From JAVVPL01 sp036655775 (GTDB lineage Bacteria > Bacteroidota > Bacteroidia > Bacteroidales > P3), in NCBI GenBank assembly GCA_036655775.1, contig JAVVPL010000001.1, positions 83,402-147,401 of the forward strand: a stretch of 64,000 nt of DNA, read 5' to 3'. The position numbers and the translations under genes are program-made. Shown piece after piece: positions 8,417 to 17,697 of this stretch. Numbering within the stretch: position 1 is the stretch's first letter; each line of letters starts with the position of its first letter. The notes under the pieces were generated by a model that was not told where the DNA came from, did no database searches, and was given only the letters and a program-made list of their open reading frames with translations.

Positions 8417-10132
8417 CTAGTTTTCAACAGTTTTGTCATTCATTTTTTGTATCAAGAATGTGGAGCGTGTGACCGCTTCTTCTAAATCTGGGAAAATATT
8501 TGTAGCCCCTATATGTTTATATAAAATATGTGATTTTAAATCTTCCATCACATTGGTATTGACTCTTGCTAAAATTGTAATCACTTTTTCATTTTGACAT
8601 TTTTTGAAAAAACTATACATATTTTGTAAACCTGTGGCATCCATAAAAGGGACTAAAGCCATATCTATAATACGAACTTTGGGCGCTTTACGAACCAATT
8701 TATGCGCTTCTTCAAATTTATTGGCCACTCCAAAAAAGAAAGGTCCATTAATTCTAAATATTTCTACGCCATTTGGTAAGGTACTATTATCGTGAAGGTC
8801 TCCATCTTCGGTCAAGGTGGTATTCGTAAATATTTGAACTTCGGAAGTCTTTGAAATTCGACGTACAAACAAAAATAAAGCAAGCACAAGTCCTACTTCT
8901 ATGGCCAAAGTAATATCAAATATAACGGTCAACAAAAAAGTGGCCAACAGCACTACTACTTCTGAACGCGAATTTCTAAACAGTCCACGAAATGAACGCC
9001 ATTCACTCATGTTATACGATACCACAACCAATATTCCTGCCAAGCAAGGCATCGGTATCATTTTGGCATATTGCCCAAAAGCTAATAAGAGAATAAGAAG
9101 TGTTACCGCATGAACCATTCCTGCCACAGGGGTACGTCCTCCATTTTTAATATTGGTCATCGACCGTGCAACAGCTCCTGCTGCAGGCATACCTCCAAAA
9201 AGTCCACATCCTATATTGGCAAAGCCTTCGGCAATAAGTTCTGTATTTGAACGGTGCTTTCCTCCTATCACTCCATCGGTAACCATGGCCGAAAGTAATG
9301 ATTCTATGGCACAAAGCATAGCCACCGTAAAAGCTATGGGCAAAAGATCTCGAATTGCATCATACGTGGCCGAGGGGAATTTAGGAGAAGACATTTGTAA
9401 TTCAATCTCTCCAAAACGAGAGCCTATGGTTTCGACTGGCAAATTGAATATTTGCACCGCTACGGTAGTTAAAATAATGGCAATTAAAGCCGCAGGGATC
9501 GTTCTATTGATTCGTGTCCATAAAAAGCTTAGTATAACCGTAGCTAAAGCTATACCCGTAGCATAAAAATTGATACTCTCAAAGTGCATAAAATAACTAT
9601 ACCATTTTTCATGAAAAGTAAGAGGCACATTTCCCATATCCAATCCAAAAAAATCTTTGATCTGTGTGGAGAAGATAACTACTGCCATCCCACTAGTAAA
9701 ACCAACCACCACAGGATAAGGCATAAATTTAATAACATCGCCAAGTTTTAGTAGACCCATAAAAATGAGCATAATTCCCGCCAATATAGTTACAATCACA
9801 AGGCCACTCATACCGTAGGAGGCAACTACCCCCGATACTACCAATATAAAAGAACCCGCAGGTCCACCTATCTGCACTCTACTTCCACCCAAAAAAGCAA
9901 TTAAAAAACCACCAACTATGGCTGTGATTAAACCTACTTCAGGAGTAACGCCAGAGGCAATACCAAAAGCAATAGACATCGGAAGGGCCACCACACACAT
10001 AATAACACCTGCAAGCAAATCTTTTACAAACAGCTTTTTATTATAGGTTTTAATGGTCGTGAAAAATTTAGGATAAAAAATTTCCTCCGAAAAAATAGAA
10101 GACAGAAATGAAGGAAGTACGGGACGTTGCAT
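8417..10132 (-). CDS. SulP family inorganic anion transporter with STAS domain
   Basis: Inner-membrane transporter of the SulP/SLC26 family, which moves sulfate, bicarbonate or other small anions. The start at 10132 (MQRPVLPSFL) is preferred over the longer frame from 10201, because a -7 promoter element lies between the two. Residues 1-430 hold 10-12 hydrophobic segments with the SulP stretch AGVIMCVVALPMSIAFGIASG. The C-terminal 100 residues form a STAS domain, with IIDMALVPFMDATG at the phospho-loop position. The substrate cannot be told from sequence, and no carbonic anhydrase or sulfur gene is adjacent. Confidence 0.9.
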   Translation of the reverse strand: MQRPVLPSFLSSIFSEEIFYPKFFTTIKTYNKKLFVKDLLAGVIMCVVALPMSIAFGIASGVTPEVGLITAIVGGFLIAFLGGSRVQIGGPAGSFILVVSGVVASYGMSGLVIVTILAGIMLIFMGLLKLGDVIKFMPYPVVVGFTSGMAVVIFSTQIKDFFGLDMGNVPLTFHEKWYSYFMHFESINFYATGIALATVILSFLWTRINRTIPAALIAIILTTVAVQIFNLPVETIGSRFGEIELQMSSPKFPSATYDAIRDLLPIAFTVAMLCAIESLLSAMVTDGVIGGKHRSNTELIAEGFANIGCGLFGGMPAAGAVARSMTNIKNGGRTPVAGMVHAVTLLILLLAFGQYAKMIPMPCLAGILVVVSYNMSEWRSFRGLFRNSRSEVVVLLATFLLTVIFDITLAIEVGLVLALFLFVRRISKTSEVQIFTNTTLTEDGDLHDNSTLPNGVEIFRINGPFFFGVANKFEEAHKLVRKAPKVRIIDMALVPFMDATGLQNMYSFFKKCQNEKVITILARVNTNVMEDLKSHILYKHIGATNIFPDLEEAVTRSTFLIQKMNDKTVEN

Positions 10133-10148
10133 TTGTATGTTTTTTTTG

Positions 10149-10156
10149 CAAAAGTA
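10149..10156 (-). promoter_or_regulatory. -7 promoter element for the SulP gene
   Basis: TACTTTTG on the reverse strand, 17 bp before the chosen ATG at 10132, inside what would be the longer reading frame. This supports the shorter start and implies a very short leader. Confidence 0.55.
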
Positions 10157-10190
10157 CGTAAAAATAACAAATATATTCCCGAATATTGTG

Positions 10191-10198
10191 TAATTTTG
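10191..10198 (+). promoter_or_regulatory. -7 promoter element for the gldA-like operon
   Basis: TAATTTTG matches TAnnTTTG, 21 bp before the ATG at 10219. It is divergent from the SulP promoter element 35 bp away. No -33 element is clear. Confidence 0.55.
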
Positions 10199-10218
10199 CA
10201 TTTTAATATGTAATTTAT

Positions 10219-10917
10219 ATGTCTATTCAAGTACGTTCTCTCAGTAAATTTTATGGATCGCAAAAAGCACTTGATGAAGTGTCTTTGGATATTTCCGAAG
10301 GAGAAATTGTAGGCTTATTGGGCCCCAATGGAGCGGGAAAATCTACTTTGATGAAAATCCTTACTGGCTACATATCGCCCTCTTTAGGAAGTGCAAAAGT
10401 ATGCAATTTTGAGGTGGAGACCCAGTCGTTAGAAGTTCGCAAACGTGTGGGATACTTACAAGAACACAATCCTCTTTATTTGGAAATGTACGTACGAGAA
10501 TATTTAGAATATGTGGCAGGACTCTATACAAACATAGAAAATATTTCCACCGCGGTTGCCGCTGTAATTGAACAAGTTGATTTAGGCAAAGAAGCACATA
10601 AAAAAATAGGTGCATTATCTAAGGGATTTCGTCAAAGAGTAGGCCTAGCACAAGCCCTTATCCATAATCCAGCCGTGTTGATTTTGGACGAACCAACTTC
10701 TGGTTTAGACCCCAATCAATTGGAAGATGTACGTGACCTTATTCGTGAAATTAGTAAGAATAAAACTATTCTTTTTTCCACACATATCATGCAAGAAGTG
10801 GAAGCACTTTGTAGCAGAGCACTTATTTTGAACCAAGGAAAATTAGTGGCTAATTTGGCTGCAGATGAACTAGAGGCCAAACATGTTTCTGCCATTTTCC
10901 ATACACTCACCACATAG
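10219..10917 (+). CDS. ABC transporter ATP-binding subunit, GldA-like (short form)
   Basis: ATP-hydrolysing subunit of an ABC transporter, closest by sequence to GldA of the Bacteroidetes gliding/secretion system. It has Walker A GPNGAGKST, signature LSKGFRQRVGLAQAL, Walker B VLILDEPTSGLD and the STH switch histidine. The 232 residues stop about 65 short of usual GldA proteins (near 300), so the C-terminal accessory region is missing. There is no permease partner (GldF/GldG) nearby. The stop is followed after 2 bp by the DUF4271 gene, so the neighbours, not the gliding machinery, define its operon. A general housekeeping exporter ATPase is the alternative. Confidence 0.8.
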   Translation: MSIQVRSLSKFYGSQKALDEVSLDISEGEIVGLLGPNGAGKSTLMKILTGYISPSLGSAKVCNFEVETQSLEVRKRVGYLQEHNPLYLEMYVREYLEYVAGLYTNIENISTAVAAVIEQVDLGKEAHKKIGALSKGFRQRVGLAQALIHNPAVLILDEPTSGLDPNQLEDVRDLIREISKNKTILFSTHIMQEVEALCSRALILNQGKLVANLAADELEAKHVSAIFHTLTT

Positions 10918-10919
10918 GC

Positions 10920-11837
10920 ATGATTCAAGAAGAGCTGAAAATAATTCAAGAAGACGTAGTGGTTCACGATACCGTTCGCATAGTTGAACATGCGGCCGAT
11001 ATCTATGATATGGCGTATGGATTGTCAAATGCAAACGCTGCACCCTATTTTGAAGTCAGCAATTATAATATTGTCAAATATAATGAATTTACCAAACCTT
11101 CTCTTTTTAAAAATCACACACTTTGTGTACGAGATCAATCTTTAACTCCTCAAAAAAATAAAATACAACAAGATTCGCTCTCTGGTATGTTTTTATTTTA
11201 TGGCTTACTTTTCTTTGCTCTACTTTTTTATAAAAACTCAAATAACCTACGTAATTTGAGTTTATCCTTATTTAATATTCGGCATTTTTTTAGCAAAGGC
11301 AAAGAAAAATTTTGGGTAACTGGAATTACTCAATTTCTCTTTATAGCTTTAATTCTTTGTTTTTATAGTTTACTTGTTTTTCAAGCCCGTTTTTTACCCA
11401 TTTGGGATTCGAGTCTATTGCAATCACCTTCGATATCAAATCCATTGCAACTATTCAAATATTGCCTTTTATTTACTACCGTTTTTCTTTTGATAAAATA
11501 TGTATTAATTAAAATTATTGCCTTTATTTTTAAAACGAAAGAAGCAAGTACATACTATCTGCAAATGATGTTCAATTATGACTCATTGATAGCCATTATT
11601 GGATTGCCATTACTATTTTTATCTCTTACGTATGAGTCGCAATTTCAAATTAACTTGATCGCAATCTGTCTTTTTCTTGCTTTATTATCCCTTTGTATGC
11701 GCATTATACGAATGTTTATCGTTAAAGTTGAAAATACAAAATTTTCATACATCCATATTTTTTTGTATCTTTGCGCCCTTGAATTTGTGTTATTTTTAAG
11801 TTCTTGGAAAGCATTTTGGATATTTTTTTCTATATAA
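10920..11837 (+). CDS. DUF4271 domain membrane protein
   Basis: Inner-membrane protein of 305 residues and unknown function. Residues 1-90 are polar. From about residue 91 there are seven or so hydrophobic segments (for example MFLFYGLLFFALLFY and FLFIALILCFYSLLVF). DUF4271 proteins occur almost only in Bacteroidetes and, as here, are often next to uroporphyrinogen-III synthase. The 2-bp gap to the upstream gene and 14-bp gap to hemD indicate co-transcription. A TATCTTTG element inside its end may give hemD extra transcription. Confidence 0.75.
   Translation: MIQEELKIIQEDVVVHDTVRIVEHAADIYDMAYGLSNANAAPYFEVSNYNIVKYNEFTKPSLFKNHTLCVRDQSLTPQKNKIQQDSLSGMFLFYGLLFFALLFYKNSNNLRNLSLSLFNIRHFFSKGKEKFWVTGITQFLFIALILCFYSLLVFQARFLPIWDSSLLQSPSISNPLQLFKYCLLFTTVFLLIKYVLIKIIAFIFKTKEASTYYLQMMFNYDSLIAIIGLPLLFLSLTYESQFQINLIAICLFLALLSLCMRIIRMFIVKVENTKFSYIHIFLYLCALEFVLFLSSWKAFWIFFSI
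11766..11773 (+). promoter_or_regulatory. Possible internal promoter (-7 element) for hemD
   Basis: TATCTTTG followed by GC, a good Bacteroidetes -7 match, lies inside the DUF4271 coding region 79 bp before hemD. No -33 element is visible, so this may be chance. Confidence 0.35.
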
Positions 11838-11851
11838 AAAAATGGTAATCA

Positions 11852-12946
11852 ATGGGTAAGATCAAAAACGTACTAATATCTCAACCAGCACCAATGGATG
11901 GGGAGAAATCGCCATATAAATATTTAGCAGAAAAGCATAAGTTAAATTTGGTATTCAAAAAATTTATCAAAATTGAGGGAGTCCCTGTAAAAGAATTTCG
12001 TCAAGAAAGAATAAATTTTTTAGACTATACCGCCGTTATTTTCACCAGCAGAAATGCGGTTGATCATTATTTTAAAATGGCAAAGGAATTGAGAATAAGC
12101 ATTCCTATCAGCATGAAATATTTTTGCAGTTCCGAAACCACTGCTTATTATTTGCAAAATTATATTCAATATAGAAAACGAAAAATATTTTTCGGAAAAC
12201 AAACCAGTTCCGATTTAGTGGATGCAATTTTGAAACATAAAGAAGAAAATTTTCTATTACCTTGTTCTGATGTTTGTAGTCCAGAATTACCCAAATTATT
12301 AAATCAAAATGGAATTCAATACACGCAAGCTATCATTTACCGAACCGTTCCCGATCAAATAGCTTCTGAAATCAATATTAAAGATTTTGATTTATTAGTG
12401 TTTTTTAGTCCTACAGGTATCAAATCATTAAAACAAAATTATCCTCGATTTAAACAACTAAACACATTAATCGCAGCTTATGGCCATACTACATGGAATG
12501 CAGTAATTGAAAATGGTTTAAATTTAAATATACAAGCTCCCACCCCTGCAGTACCTTCGATGATTCAAGCTTTAGATGATTTTATTACAAGCTATCATCG
12601 CAAACTTAAAAATGCAGTGGCTAAAGGGGTTGAATATAAAGCGCCCATTGTTGACATTGAACTTCTACATAAACAATCTGCCGCAGAATCAGAGCAAGAA
12701 AATAATGGCTTGACTCCTATTTTAAAAAACAAAGAAAGCTCGAATTCAAAAGCAAATGCAAAAAACGCAAGCGAAAAGTCAAACGCCTCTGGACATTTAA
12801 AATTAGACAGTAAGAAAAAAACAACTTCCGTCAAATCCAAAACTAATTTAGCAAGTAAAATTGACAAAGCTACCGCTAAAGCTAAAGCCGATAAAGAGGC
12901 CGCATCAAAAGTTTTGGCTCAAAAAAAAGCTAAGAAAAACAATTAA
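11852..12946 (+). CDS. hemD: Uroporphyrinogen-III synthase with long basic tail
   Basis: Closes and inverts ring D of hydroxymethylbilane in tetrapyrrole synthesis, the branch point to haem and cobalamin. Residues 1-250 are the HemD fold, with VIFTSRNAVDHYF, LLPCSDVCSPELPKLL, YRTVP and VFFSPTGIKSLKQNYP. Residues 255-364 are a lysine/alanine/serine-rich low-complexity tail (AKAKADKEAASKVLAQKKAKKNN), which is absent from most HemD proteins and probably disordered. No other haem gene is nearby; it sits between DUF4271 and rnpA in a forward operon. Confidence 0.88.
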   Translation: MGKIKNVLISQPAPMDGEKSPYKYLAEKHKLNLVFKKFIKIEGVPVKEFRQERINFLDYTAVIFTSRNAVDHYFKMAKELRISIPISMKYFCSSETTAYYLQNYIQYRKRKIFFGKQTSSDLVDAILKHKEENFLLPCSDVCSPELPKLLNQNGIQYTQAIIYRTVPDQIASEINIKDFDLLVFFSPTGIKSLKQNYPRFKQLNTLIAAYGHTTWNAVIENGLNLNIQAPTPAVPSMIQALDDFITSYHRKLKNAVAKGVEYKAPIVDIELLHKQSAAESEQENNGLTPILKNKESSNSKANAKNASEKSNASGHLKLDSKKKTTSVKSKTNLASKIDKATAKAKADKEAASKVLAQKKAKKNN

Positions 12947-12957
12947 ATTTTGCTGAT

Positions 12958-13362
12958 ATGTTTACCTTTCCTAAAACCGAACGTCTCTGTCATAGAGAAT
13001 TAATTAGGGATACACTTAATCGTGGTAAACGTTTACGTTTGGGAGCCCTCCATGCTTCTTGGAAAATTCAGACTTCACAAGAAAGTATACAGATATGCAA
13101 ACCCTTACAAATTTTGATTTCCATACCCAAACGCTATACAAAAAAAGCAGTTCATCGAAATTTGAAAAAAAGACATTTAAAGGAAGCGTATCGCAAAAAC
13201 AAACAATTTCTTTTGGATTTTTTAACAGAAGAAAATTTATCTCTGAGTCTCACATTAATGTACAATAGCAAAGAAGCAATTAATGCAGTAGAGGCTGAAC
13301 AAATGATGATTGAAATGCTACATCTCATCTATACAAAATTAAAACAATCTAGTGCCAATTAA
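12958..13362 (+). CDS. rnpA: Ribonuclease P protein component
   Basis: Protein subunit of RNase P, which helps the RNA subunit bind and cut tRNA precursors. Residues 1-10 read FPKTERLCHRE, the usual start of RnpA, and the RNA-binding signature appears as KAVHRNLKKRHLKEAYR (family RNRIKRxxRExxR). The length of 134 residues is slightly above average. It is 11 bp after hemD and 31 bp before yidD; the rnpA-yidD order is a conserved pair. Confidence 0.93.
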   Translation: MFTFPKTERLCHRELIRDTLNRGKRLRLGALHASWKIQTSQESIQICKPLQILISIPKRYTKKAVHRNLKKRHLKEAYRKNKQFLLDFLTEENLSLSLTLMYNSKEAINAVEAEQMMIEMLHLIYTKLKQSSAN

Positions 13363-13393
13363 ATATAAATAGGATTCCCTAAATATAAAAAAT

Positions 13394-13624
13394 ATGGAAA
13401 TAGTAAAAAAAATATGGAAATTTTTAATTATTTTACCCATTCGGATTTATCAATATATGATTTCTCCTTTTTTCCCTGCTAGTTGTCGCTTTGTACCTAC
13501 TTGTTCTCAATATGGGGTAGAGGCTCTTCAAAAATATGGGCTATTTAAGGGTGCTTGGCTCACTTTTAAACGTATTATACGCTGTCATCCATGGGGAGGC
13601 AGTGGTTTTGATCCTGTACCTTAA
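13394..13624 (+). CDS. yidD: Membrane protein insertion efficiency factor YidD
   Basis: Small 76-residue membrane-associated protein that aids YidC-dependent insertion. It carries the conserved core YQYMISPFFPASCRFVPTCS, then YGVEALQKYGLFKGAW, and the end RCHPWGGSGFDPVP, all hallmarks of YidD. It follows rnpA and is 13 bp upstream of the S41 peptidase start. Confidence 0.95.
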   Translation: MEIVKKIWKFLIILPIRIYQYMISPFFPASCRFVPTCSQYGVEALQKYGLFKGAWLTFKRIIRCHPWGGSGFDPVP

Positions 13625-13637
13625 ACTTATTTACATT

Positions 13638-15293
13638 ATGAATAAAAACACATTGATTTTTCTCCTATTATGGCTCACCTTTGGGAGCGTGACCACATTT
13701 GCTCAAAAAGAAAATAAGGATTTTGAAATTCTCAAGAATTTGGAAATTTTTTCTTCTGTATACAAAGAACTTCACCTCAATTATGTAGATGAAGTAAAAT
13801 CGGGAGAACTAATTAAAACAGCTTTAGATGCCATGTTACGGACTTTAGATCCCTATACCGTATATATTCCTGAAGCTGAAATTGAAGATTTTAAAATTTT
13901 GACTTTGGGACAATATGGAGGCATTGGCTCGACGATACATTATCGAAATGGAGCTGTATATATCTCCGAGCCTTATAAAGATTTTCCTGCTCATAAAGCA
14001 GGCTTATTGCCTGGGGACAAAATTCTCAAAATAAATGGACAAGACACCAAAGGCAAAAGTACGGAAGATGTAAGTAGTTTGCTTAAAGGACAAGCAGGAA
14101 CCTCTCTTGAATTAACCATCGAACGAATAGGTGTAAATAAACCGCTTAGCTTTTCGATGCTTCGACAAGAAATAAAAATAGACAACGTAACTTTTGCAGG
14201 TATTTTAAAAGATCAAATAGCTTATATCCGTTTGGATGGATTTACACAAGATGCTTCCAAAGAATTTAAAGATGCTTTTTTGAAATTAAAGGCAGAGGGA
14301 ATCAAAGGACTTATTGTGGATTTACGGTATAATGGAGGGGGACTTTTGAATGAAGCCGTGAATATGGTAAATATGTTTGTTGGCAAAGGTTTACCCGTGG
14401 TCAGCACCAAAGGAAAAGTAGAAGCCAAAAATCATACGTTTTATACTTCTGACGCTCCTTTGGATTTAGACATTCCTATTGTTTTTTTGACAAGTCGTGG
14501 CACAGCCTCTGCTTCTGAAATTTTTGCAGGTGCAATGCAAGATTACGATAGAGCCGTAATTATTGGACAACGTTCTTTTGGAAAAGGCTTAGTTCAAAAT
14601 GTGCTTCCCTTAGATTACAATTCTCAAATGAAAATAACCGTTTCAAAATATTATATTCCAAGTGGACGTTGTGTGCAAGCCATTGACTATGGACATAGAG
14701 ATGCCGAAGGAAAAGCCAATAAAATTCCCGATAGTTTACGTACAGCCTTTAAAACTAAGGGAGGACGCAGCGTGTATGATGGAGATGGGATTGAACCTGA
14801 AATAGAATTGGCTGAAGAGTCGTATAGTAATATTTCGGCAAGTTTACTTACCAAATTTTTGATTTTTGATTTTGCCAATGAATTTAAACGAAACACTCCA
14901 CAAATAGCTAATCCTAAAGATTTTATAATTACGGATACTCTGTATGCAAATTTTATAACTTTTTTGAATGACAAAGAGTATGGTTACGAAACACAATCGG
15001 AAACCTTATTGAAAGAAATGCAAAGAATTGCTCAAGAAGAAAATTATCAAGAAAATATTCAAAAGGAATTAGATGCACTCAGTCTTAAATTAAAGGATTC
15101 AAAAAAAGAAGATTTAAGCAAACATAAAGAAGAAATAAGACAATTGCTCAAAGAAGAAATAACTTCTCGCTATTTCTTTCAAAAAGGGCGTGCGGAAGCC
15201 TCTTTAGATGGAGACAAAACGGTGAACAAAGCTATTGAGGTATTAACCCATCCTAAAGAATATCAAAAATTATTATCTAATACAGGACGATAA
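13638..15293 (+). CDS. Carboxyl-terminal processing protease, S41 family
   Basis: Exported serine protease of the CtpA/Tsp type, which trims or degrades envelope proteins. The ATG at 13638 gives a clean signal peptide (MNKNTLIFLLLWLTFGSVTTFAQ); the longer frame from 13536 would overlap yidD and bury that signal. Domains, in order, are a signal peptide, a helical region, a PDZ domain (about residues 85-165) and the S41 catalytic core with SRGTASASEIFAG (nucleophile Ser) and RSFGKGLVQ (general base Lys). A charged helical C-terminus follows. 551 residues; last gene of the forward operon and followed by a strong terminator. Confidence 0.92.
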   Translation: MNKNTLIFLLLWLTFGSVTTFAQKENKDFEILKNLEIFSSVYKELHLNYVDEVKSGELIKTALDAMLRTLDPYTVYIPEAEIEDFKILTLGQYGGIGSTIHYRNGAVYISEPYKDFPAHKAGLLPGDKILKINGQDTKGKSTEDVSSLLKGQAGTSLELTIERIGVNKPLSFSMLRQEIKIDNVTFAGILKDQIAYIRLDGFTQDASKEFKDAFLKLKAEGIKGLIVDLRYNGGGLLNEAVNMVNMFVGKGLPVVSTKGKVEAKNHTFYTSDAPLDLDIPIVFLTSRGTASASEIFAGAMQDYDRAVIIGQRSFGKGLVQNVLPLDYNSQMKITVSKYYIPSGRCVQAIDYGHRDAEGKANKIPDSLRTAFKTKGGRSVYDGDGIEPEIELAEESYSNISASLLTKFLIFDFANEFKRNTPQIANPKDFIITDTLYANFITFLNDKEYGYETQSETLLKEMQRIAQEENYQENIQKELDALSLKLKDSKKEDLSKHKEEIRQLLKEEITSRYFFQKGRAEASLDGDKTVNKAIEVLTHPKEYQKLLSNTGR

Positions 15294-15357
15294 ATCAAAA
15301 ATAGCTGTGATTGATTTAAAATATAAAGAAGATTGATTTGAAATTTCAAATAGATAT

Positions 15358-15397
15358 AAAAAAAGGGTGGTCTACTATGTAGACCACCCTTTTTTTA
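15358..15397 (+). terminator. Bidirectional terminator between the S41 peptidase and the POT transporter
   Basis: A perfect inverted repeat, GGGTGGTCTA / TAGACCACCC, flanked by seven A on the left and seven T on the right. It can end both converging transcription units. Confidence 0.92.
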
Positions 15398-15412
15398 TAA
15401 CTGTTTATTAGA

Positions 15413-16948
15413 TTACTTAGAAACTCTTTCAAGCCATCTAAGCATAAATATCATGGTAAACATAGAGATAGAACAAGCAATAACAAATACCGACCAAGTC
15501 ATCCAAATTGGAATAGATTCGTAAAGAATTGCTCCGATAAACAATAACTGATTACCCACAGCCGTTGCTCCTAACCATCCCCCCTGCATAATACCTTGAT
15601 ATTTGGGAGGAGCCACTTTAGATACAAACGAAATGCCTAGTGGTGAAATAAATAATTCTGCTACCGTTAAAATAAAGTATGTACCTATCAATAAAAATGG
15701 AGTTACTTTAACTGCGGAAGCACCTGCGGCAACTACCTCTGAATGTAAAGGAAGTTTTGCTAAATAAGAACCTATGGCCATAACGGCAAAACCAAGTGCG
15801 GCAATACCCATACCAATAGCAATCTTTTTAGGTGTTGAAGGTTCCATGTTTTTGGAACGCAACCAACCAAATACCGCCATTAATAATGGAGTTAAAAATA
15901 CTACAAAAAATGGATTGATCGATTGGAAAAGTTCCGCTCCTTGAAGTACTGTAAAACCTAGATCTAATTTCAACCACGACAAATCGGTATATTCTTTTGC
16001 AAAGAAAGTAAGTGTTAAGCCATTTTGATGGAAAGAAAACCAAAAGAAAATAACCACTGCAAACACAGCAAATAAAGCCCATAAACGTTGTCTAACTTCT
16101 TTGACATCCATTTCAAAATTGGCTACATTGGCAGGATTTGCTTTATCATTACTAGATGCAGGATCTGGAAATTTGCGTTTATTAGTTAGATAAACTACCA
16201 ATGAAATAAGCATGGCTCCAATGGCAATTGCAAAGGCATAATGGAAACCTTCGGTAAATATATTTAAATAATTGTACGAAAAAGTAGTGAGATCAATTAC
16301 AGGATTTGCACTTGAAACCGTGGCCAATTCAGAAAAATGAGTGGCTGCTTCAGGAGTCAAGGTGCCAGCAATATGTCCATGACAAAGAGCAGGAAGATCG
16401 GGATTATATAAAAATCCTTTAGAGGTTAACCACCAATTTCGAATACCTACAGCTGCCAAAGGAGCAAAAATAGCACCCACATTGATAAACATATAGAACC
16501 AAGAAAATCCAGAATCACGTAATTTGGAATAAGTAGGATTATCATACATTTGGCCTACTAAAGCTTGTAGGTTCCCTTTGAATAAACCATTTCCAAAAGC
16601 AATTACAAACAATCCAAAGCAAGTCATTGCTAAGAATAAAGCTTTATTTGGAACTGGTGTTGGCGATGGAATTGCAATCAACACATAACCCACAGACATC
16701 AAAATAAGACCTGTTAAAATAGTTCCTTTATAATTTCTAGTTTTGTCAGCAATAATCCCTCCAAAAAAAGCTAAAATATAAATAGAGAAATAAAAGACAG
16801 AATAGATTAAACCAGCATCTTTGCCATCCAAGCCAAACTTCGCTTGAAGGAATAGCACAAGGATTGCCATCATAGTGTAAAAACCGAATCGCTCGCCCAT
16901 ATTAGCTAAGGCGGCAGCAATCAGTCCTTTGGGGTGATTTTTGAACAT
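15413..16948 (-). CDS. POT family proton-coupled di-/tripeptide transporter
   Basis: Inner-membrane MFS protein of the peptide transporter (PTR2/POT) family, importing small peptides with protons. It has 511 residues with about 12-14 hydrophobic segments. The proton-coupling signature ERFGFYTMMAILVLFLQ (residues 19 onward; family ExxERFxYY) and the GGIIADKTRNYKG loop are both present. Peptide import fits the amino-acid fermentation seen at 21-26 kb. It is monocistronic, with its own promoter element, and converges on the S41 gene. Confidence 0.92.
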   Translation of the reverse strand: MFKNHPKGLIAAALANMGERFGFYTMMAILVLFLQAKFGLDGKDAGLIYSVFYFSIYILAFFGGIIADKTRNYKGTILTGLILMSVGYVLIAIPSPTPVPNKALFLAMTCFGLFVIAFGNGLFKGNLQALVGQMYDNPTYSKLRDSGFSWFYMFINVGAIFAPLAAVGIRNWWLTSKGFLYNPDLPALCHGHIAGTLTPEAATHFSELATVSSANPVIDLTTFSYNYLNIFTEGFHYAFAIAIGAMLISLVVYLTNKRKFPDPASSNDKANPANVANFEMDVKEVRQRLWALFAVFAVVIFFWFSFHQNGLTLTFFAKEYTDLSWLKLDLGFTVLQGAELFQSINPFFVVFLTPLLMAVFGWLRSKNMEPSTPKKIAIGMGIAALGFAVMAIGSYLAKLPLHSEVVAAGASAVKVTPFLLIGTYFILTVAELFISPLGISFVSKVAPPKYQGIMQGGWLGATAVGNQLLFIGAILYESIPIWMTWSVFVIACSISMFTMIFMLRWLERVSK

Positions 16949-16999
16949 AATTTTTGATTTTAATAAATATTTTTTTTACTTTTAATCGAATATAAGGTG

Positions 17000-17007
17000 C
17001 AAATATA
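17000..17007 (-). promoter_or_regulatory. -7 promoter element for the POT transporter
   Basis: TATATTTG on the reverse strand, about 50 bp before the ATG at 16948. It is divergent from a TACATTTG element for maf 13 bp away. Confidence 0.5.
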
Positions 17008-17019
17008 ATTATTTTTTTT

Positions 17020-17027
17020 TACATTTG
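17020..17027 (+). promoter_or_regulatory. -7 promoter element for maf
   Basis: TACATTTG followed by CC lies 22 bp before the maf start. The -33 element is not clear. Confidence 0.5.
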
Positions 17028-17049
17028 CCATTCTAAATAGTATAATATT

Positions 17050-17634
17050 ATGCAAAGTATCAAAAATTACCCCTATAAAATTATTCTAGGGTCAAAATCT
17101 CCCCGACGTCAAGAACTGTTGAACAGCCTTGGATTTTCTTTTGAAGTAGACCTTCCAAATACAGATGAAAGTTATCCATCTAAGCTTTTGGCTCAAGATG
17201 TTCCTTTATATATTGCCCGAAAAAAAGCCCTATCTTTCGATTTTAGTAAATTGGCAAATAAAGTCTTAGTAATTACGGCCGATACCTTAGTGATTTTCGA
17301 TAATGAAATTTTGGGAAAACCTAAAGATCGAGAAGAAGCCATTCGTATGCTTTATAGTCTATCTGGACAAACTCATGAAGTAATTACAGGCGTTTGTTTA
17401 CGTTCAGCAAATAAAGAAGAATGCTTTGCTGCTCACTCGAAGGTTACTTTTAGAGTATTGAGTTTTGAAGAGATTGAATATTATGTGGACACCTACAAAC
17501 CCTTTGATAAAGCAGGAGGATATGGCATACAAGAATGGATAGGCTATACCGCTTTGGAACGCTTGGAAGGCTCGTTTTTTAATGTAATGGGACTTCCCAC
17601 ACAAATGCTTTATAAAGCATTGATGGAATTTTAA
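17050..17634 (+). CDS. maf: Maf family nucleoside triphosphate pyrophosphatase
   Basis: House-cleaning enzyme that hydrolyses non-canonical or dTTP/UTP nucleotides to monophosphates. The 194-residue protein has the phosphate-binding motif LGSKSPRRQELLNSLGF, the VITADTLVIF catalytic aspartate region, GKPKDREEAIRML, and the KAGGYGIQEW end motif of the YhdE-type subgroup. It is a single gene with its own promoter element and terminator. Confidence 0.93.
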   Translation: MQSIKNYPYKIILGSKSPRRQELLNSLGFSFEVDLPNTDESYPSKLLAQDVPLYIARKKALSFDFSKLANKVLVITADTLVIFDNEILGKPKDREEAIRMLYSLSGQTHEVITGVCLRSANKEECFAAHSKVTFRVLSFEEIEYYVDTYKPFDKAGGYGIQEWIGYTALERLEGSFFNVMGLPTQMLYKALMEF

Positions 17635-17697
17635 TCTGTGTATGTTTTAAATTTGGAAATTTTGCATGCTACTTTTCCATAAAAAAAGCAATAAATA

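Noticed and set aside
9153..9566. Forward 137-residue frame inside the SulP gene
   Set aside because: Antisense shadow of a clear transporter gene; composition follows the opposite strand.
13536..13637. N-terminal extension of the S41 peptidase
   Set aside because: It overlaps yidD and would hide a normal signal peptide starting at 13638.
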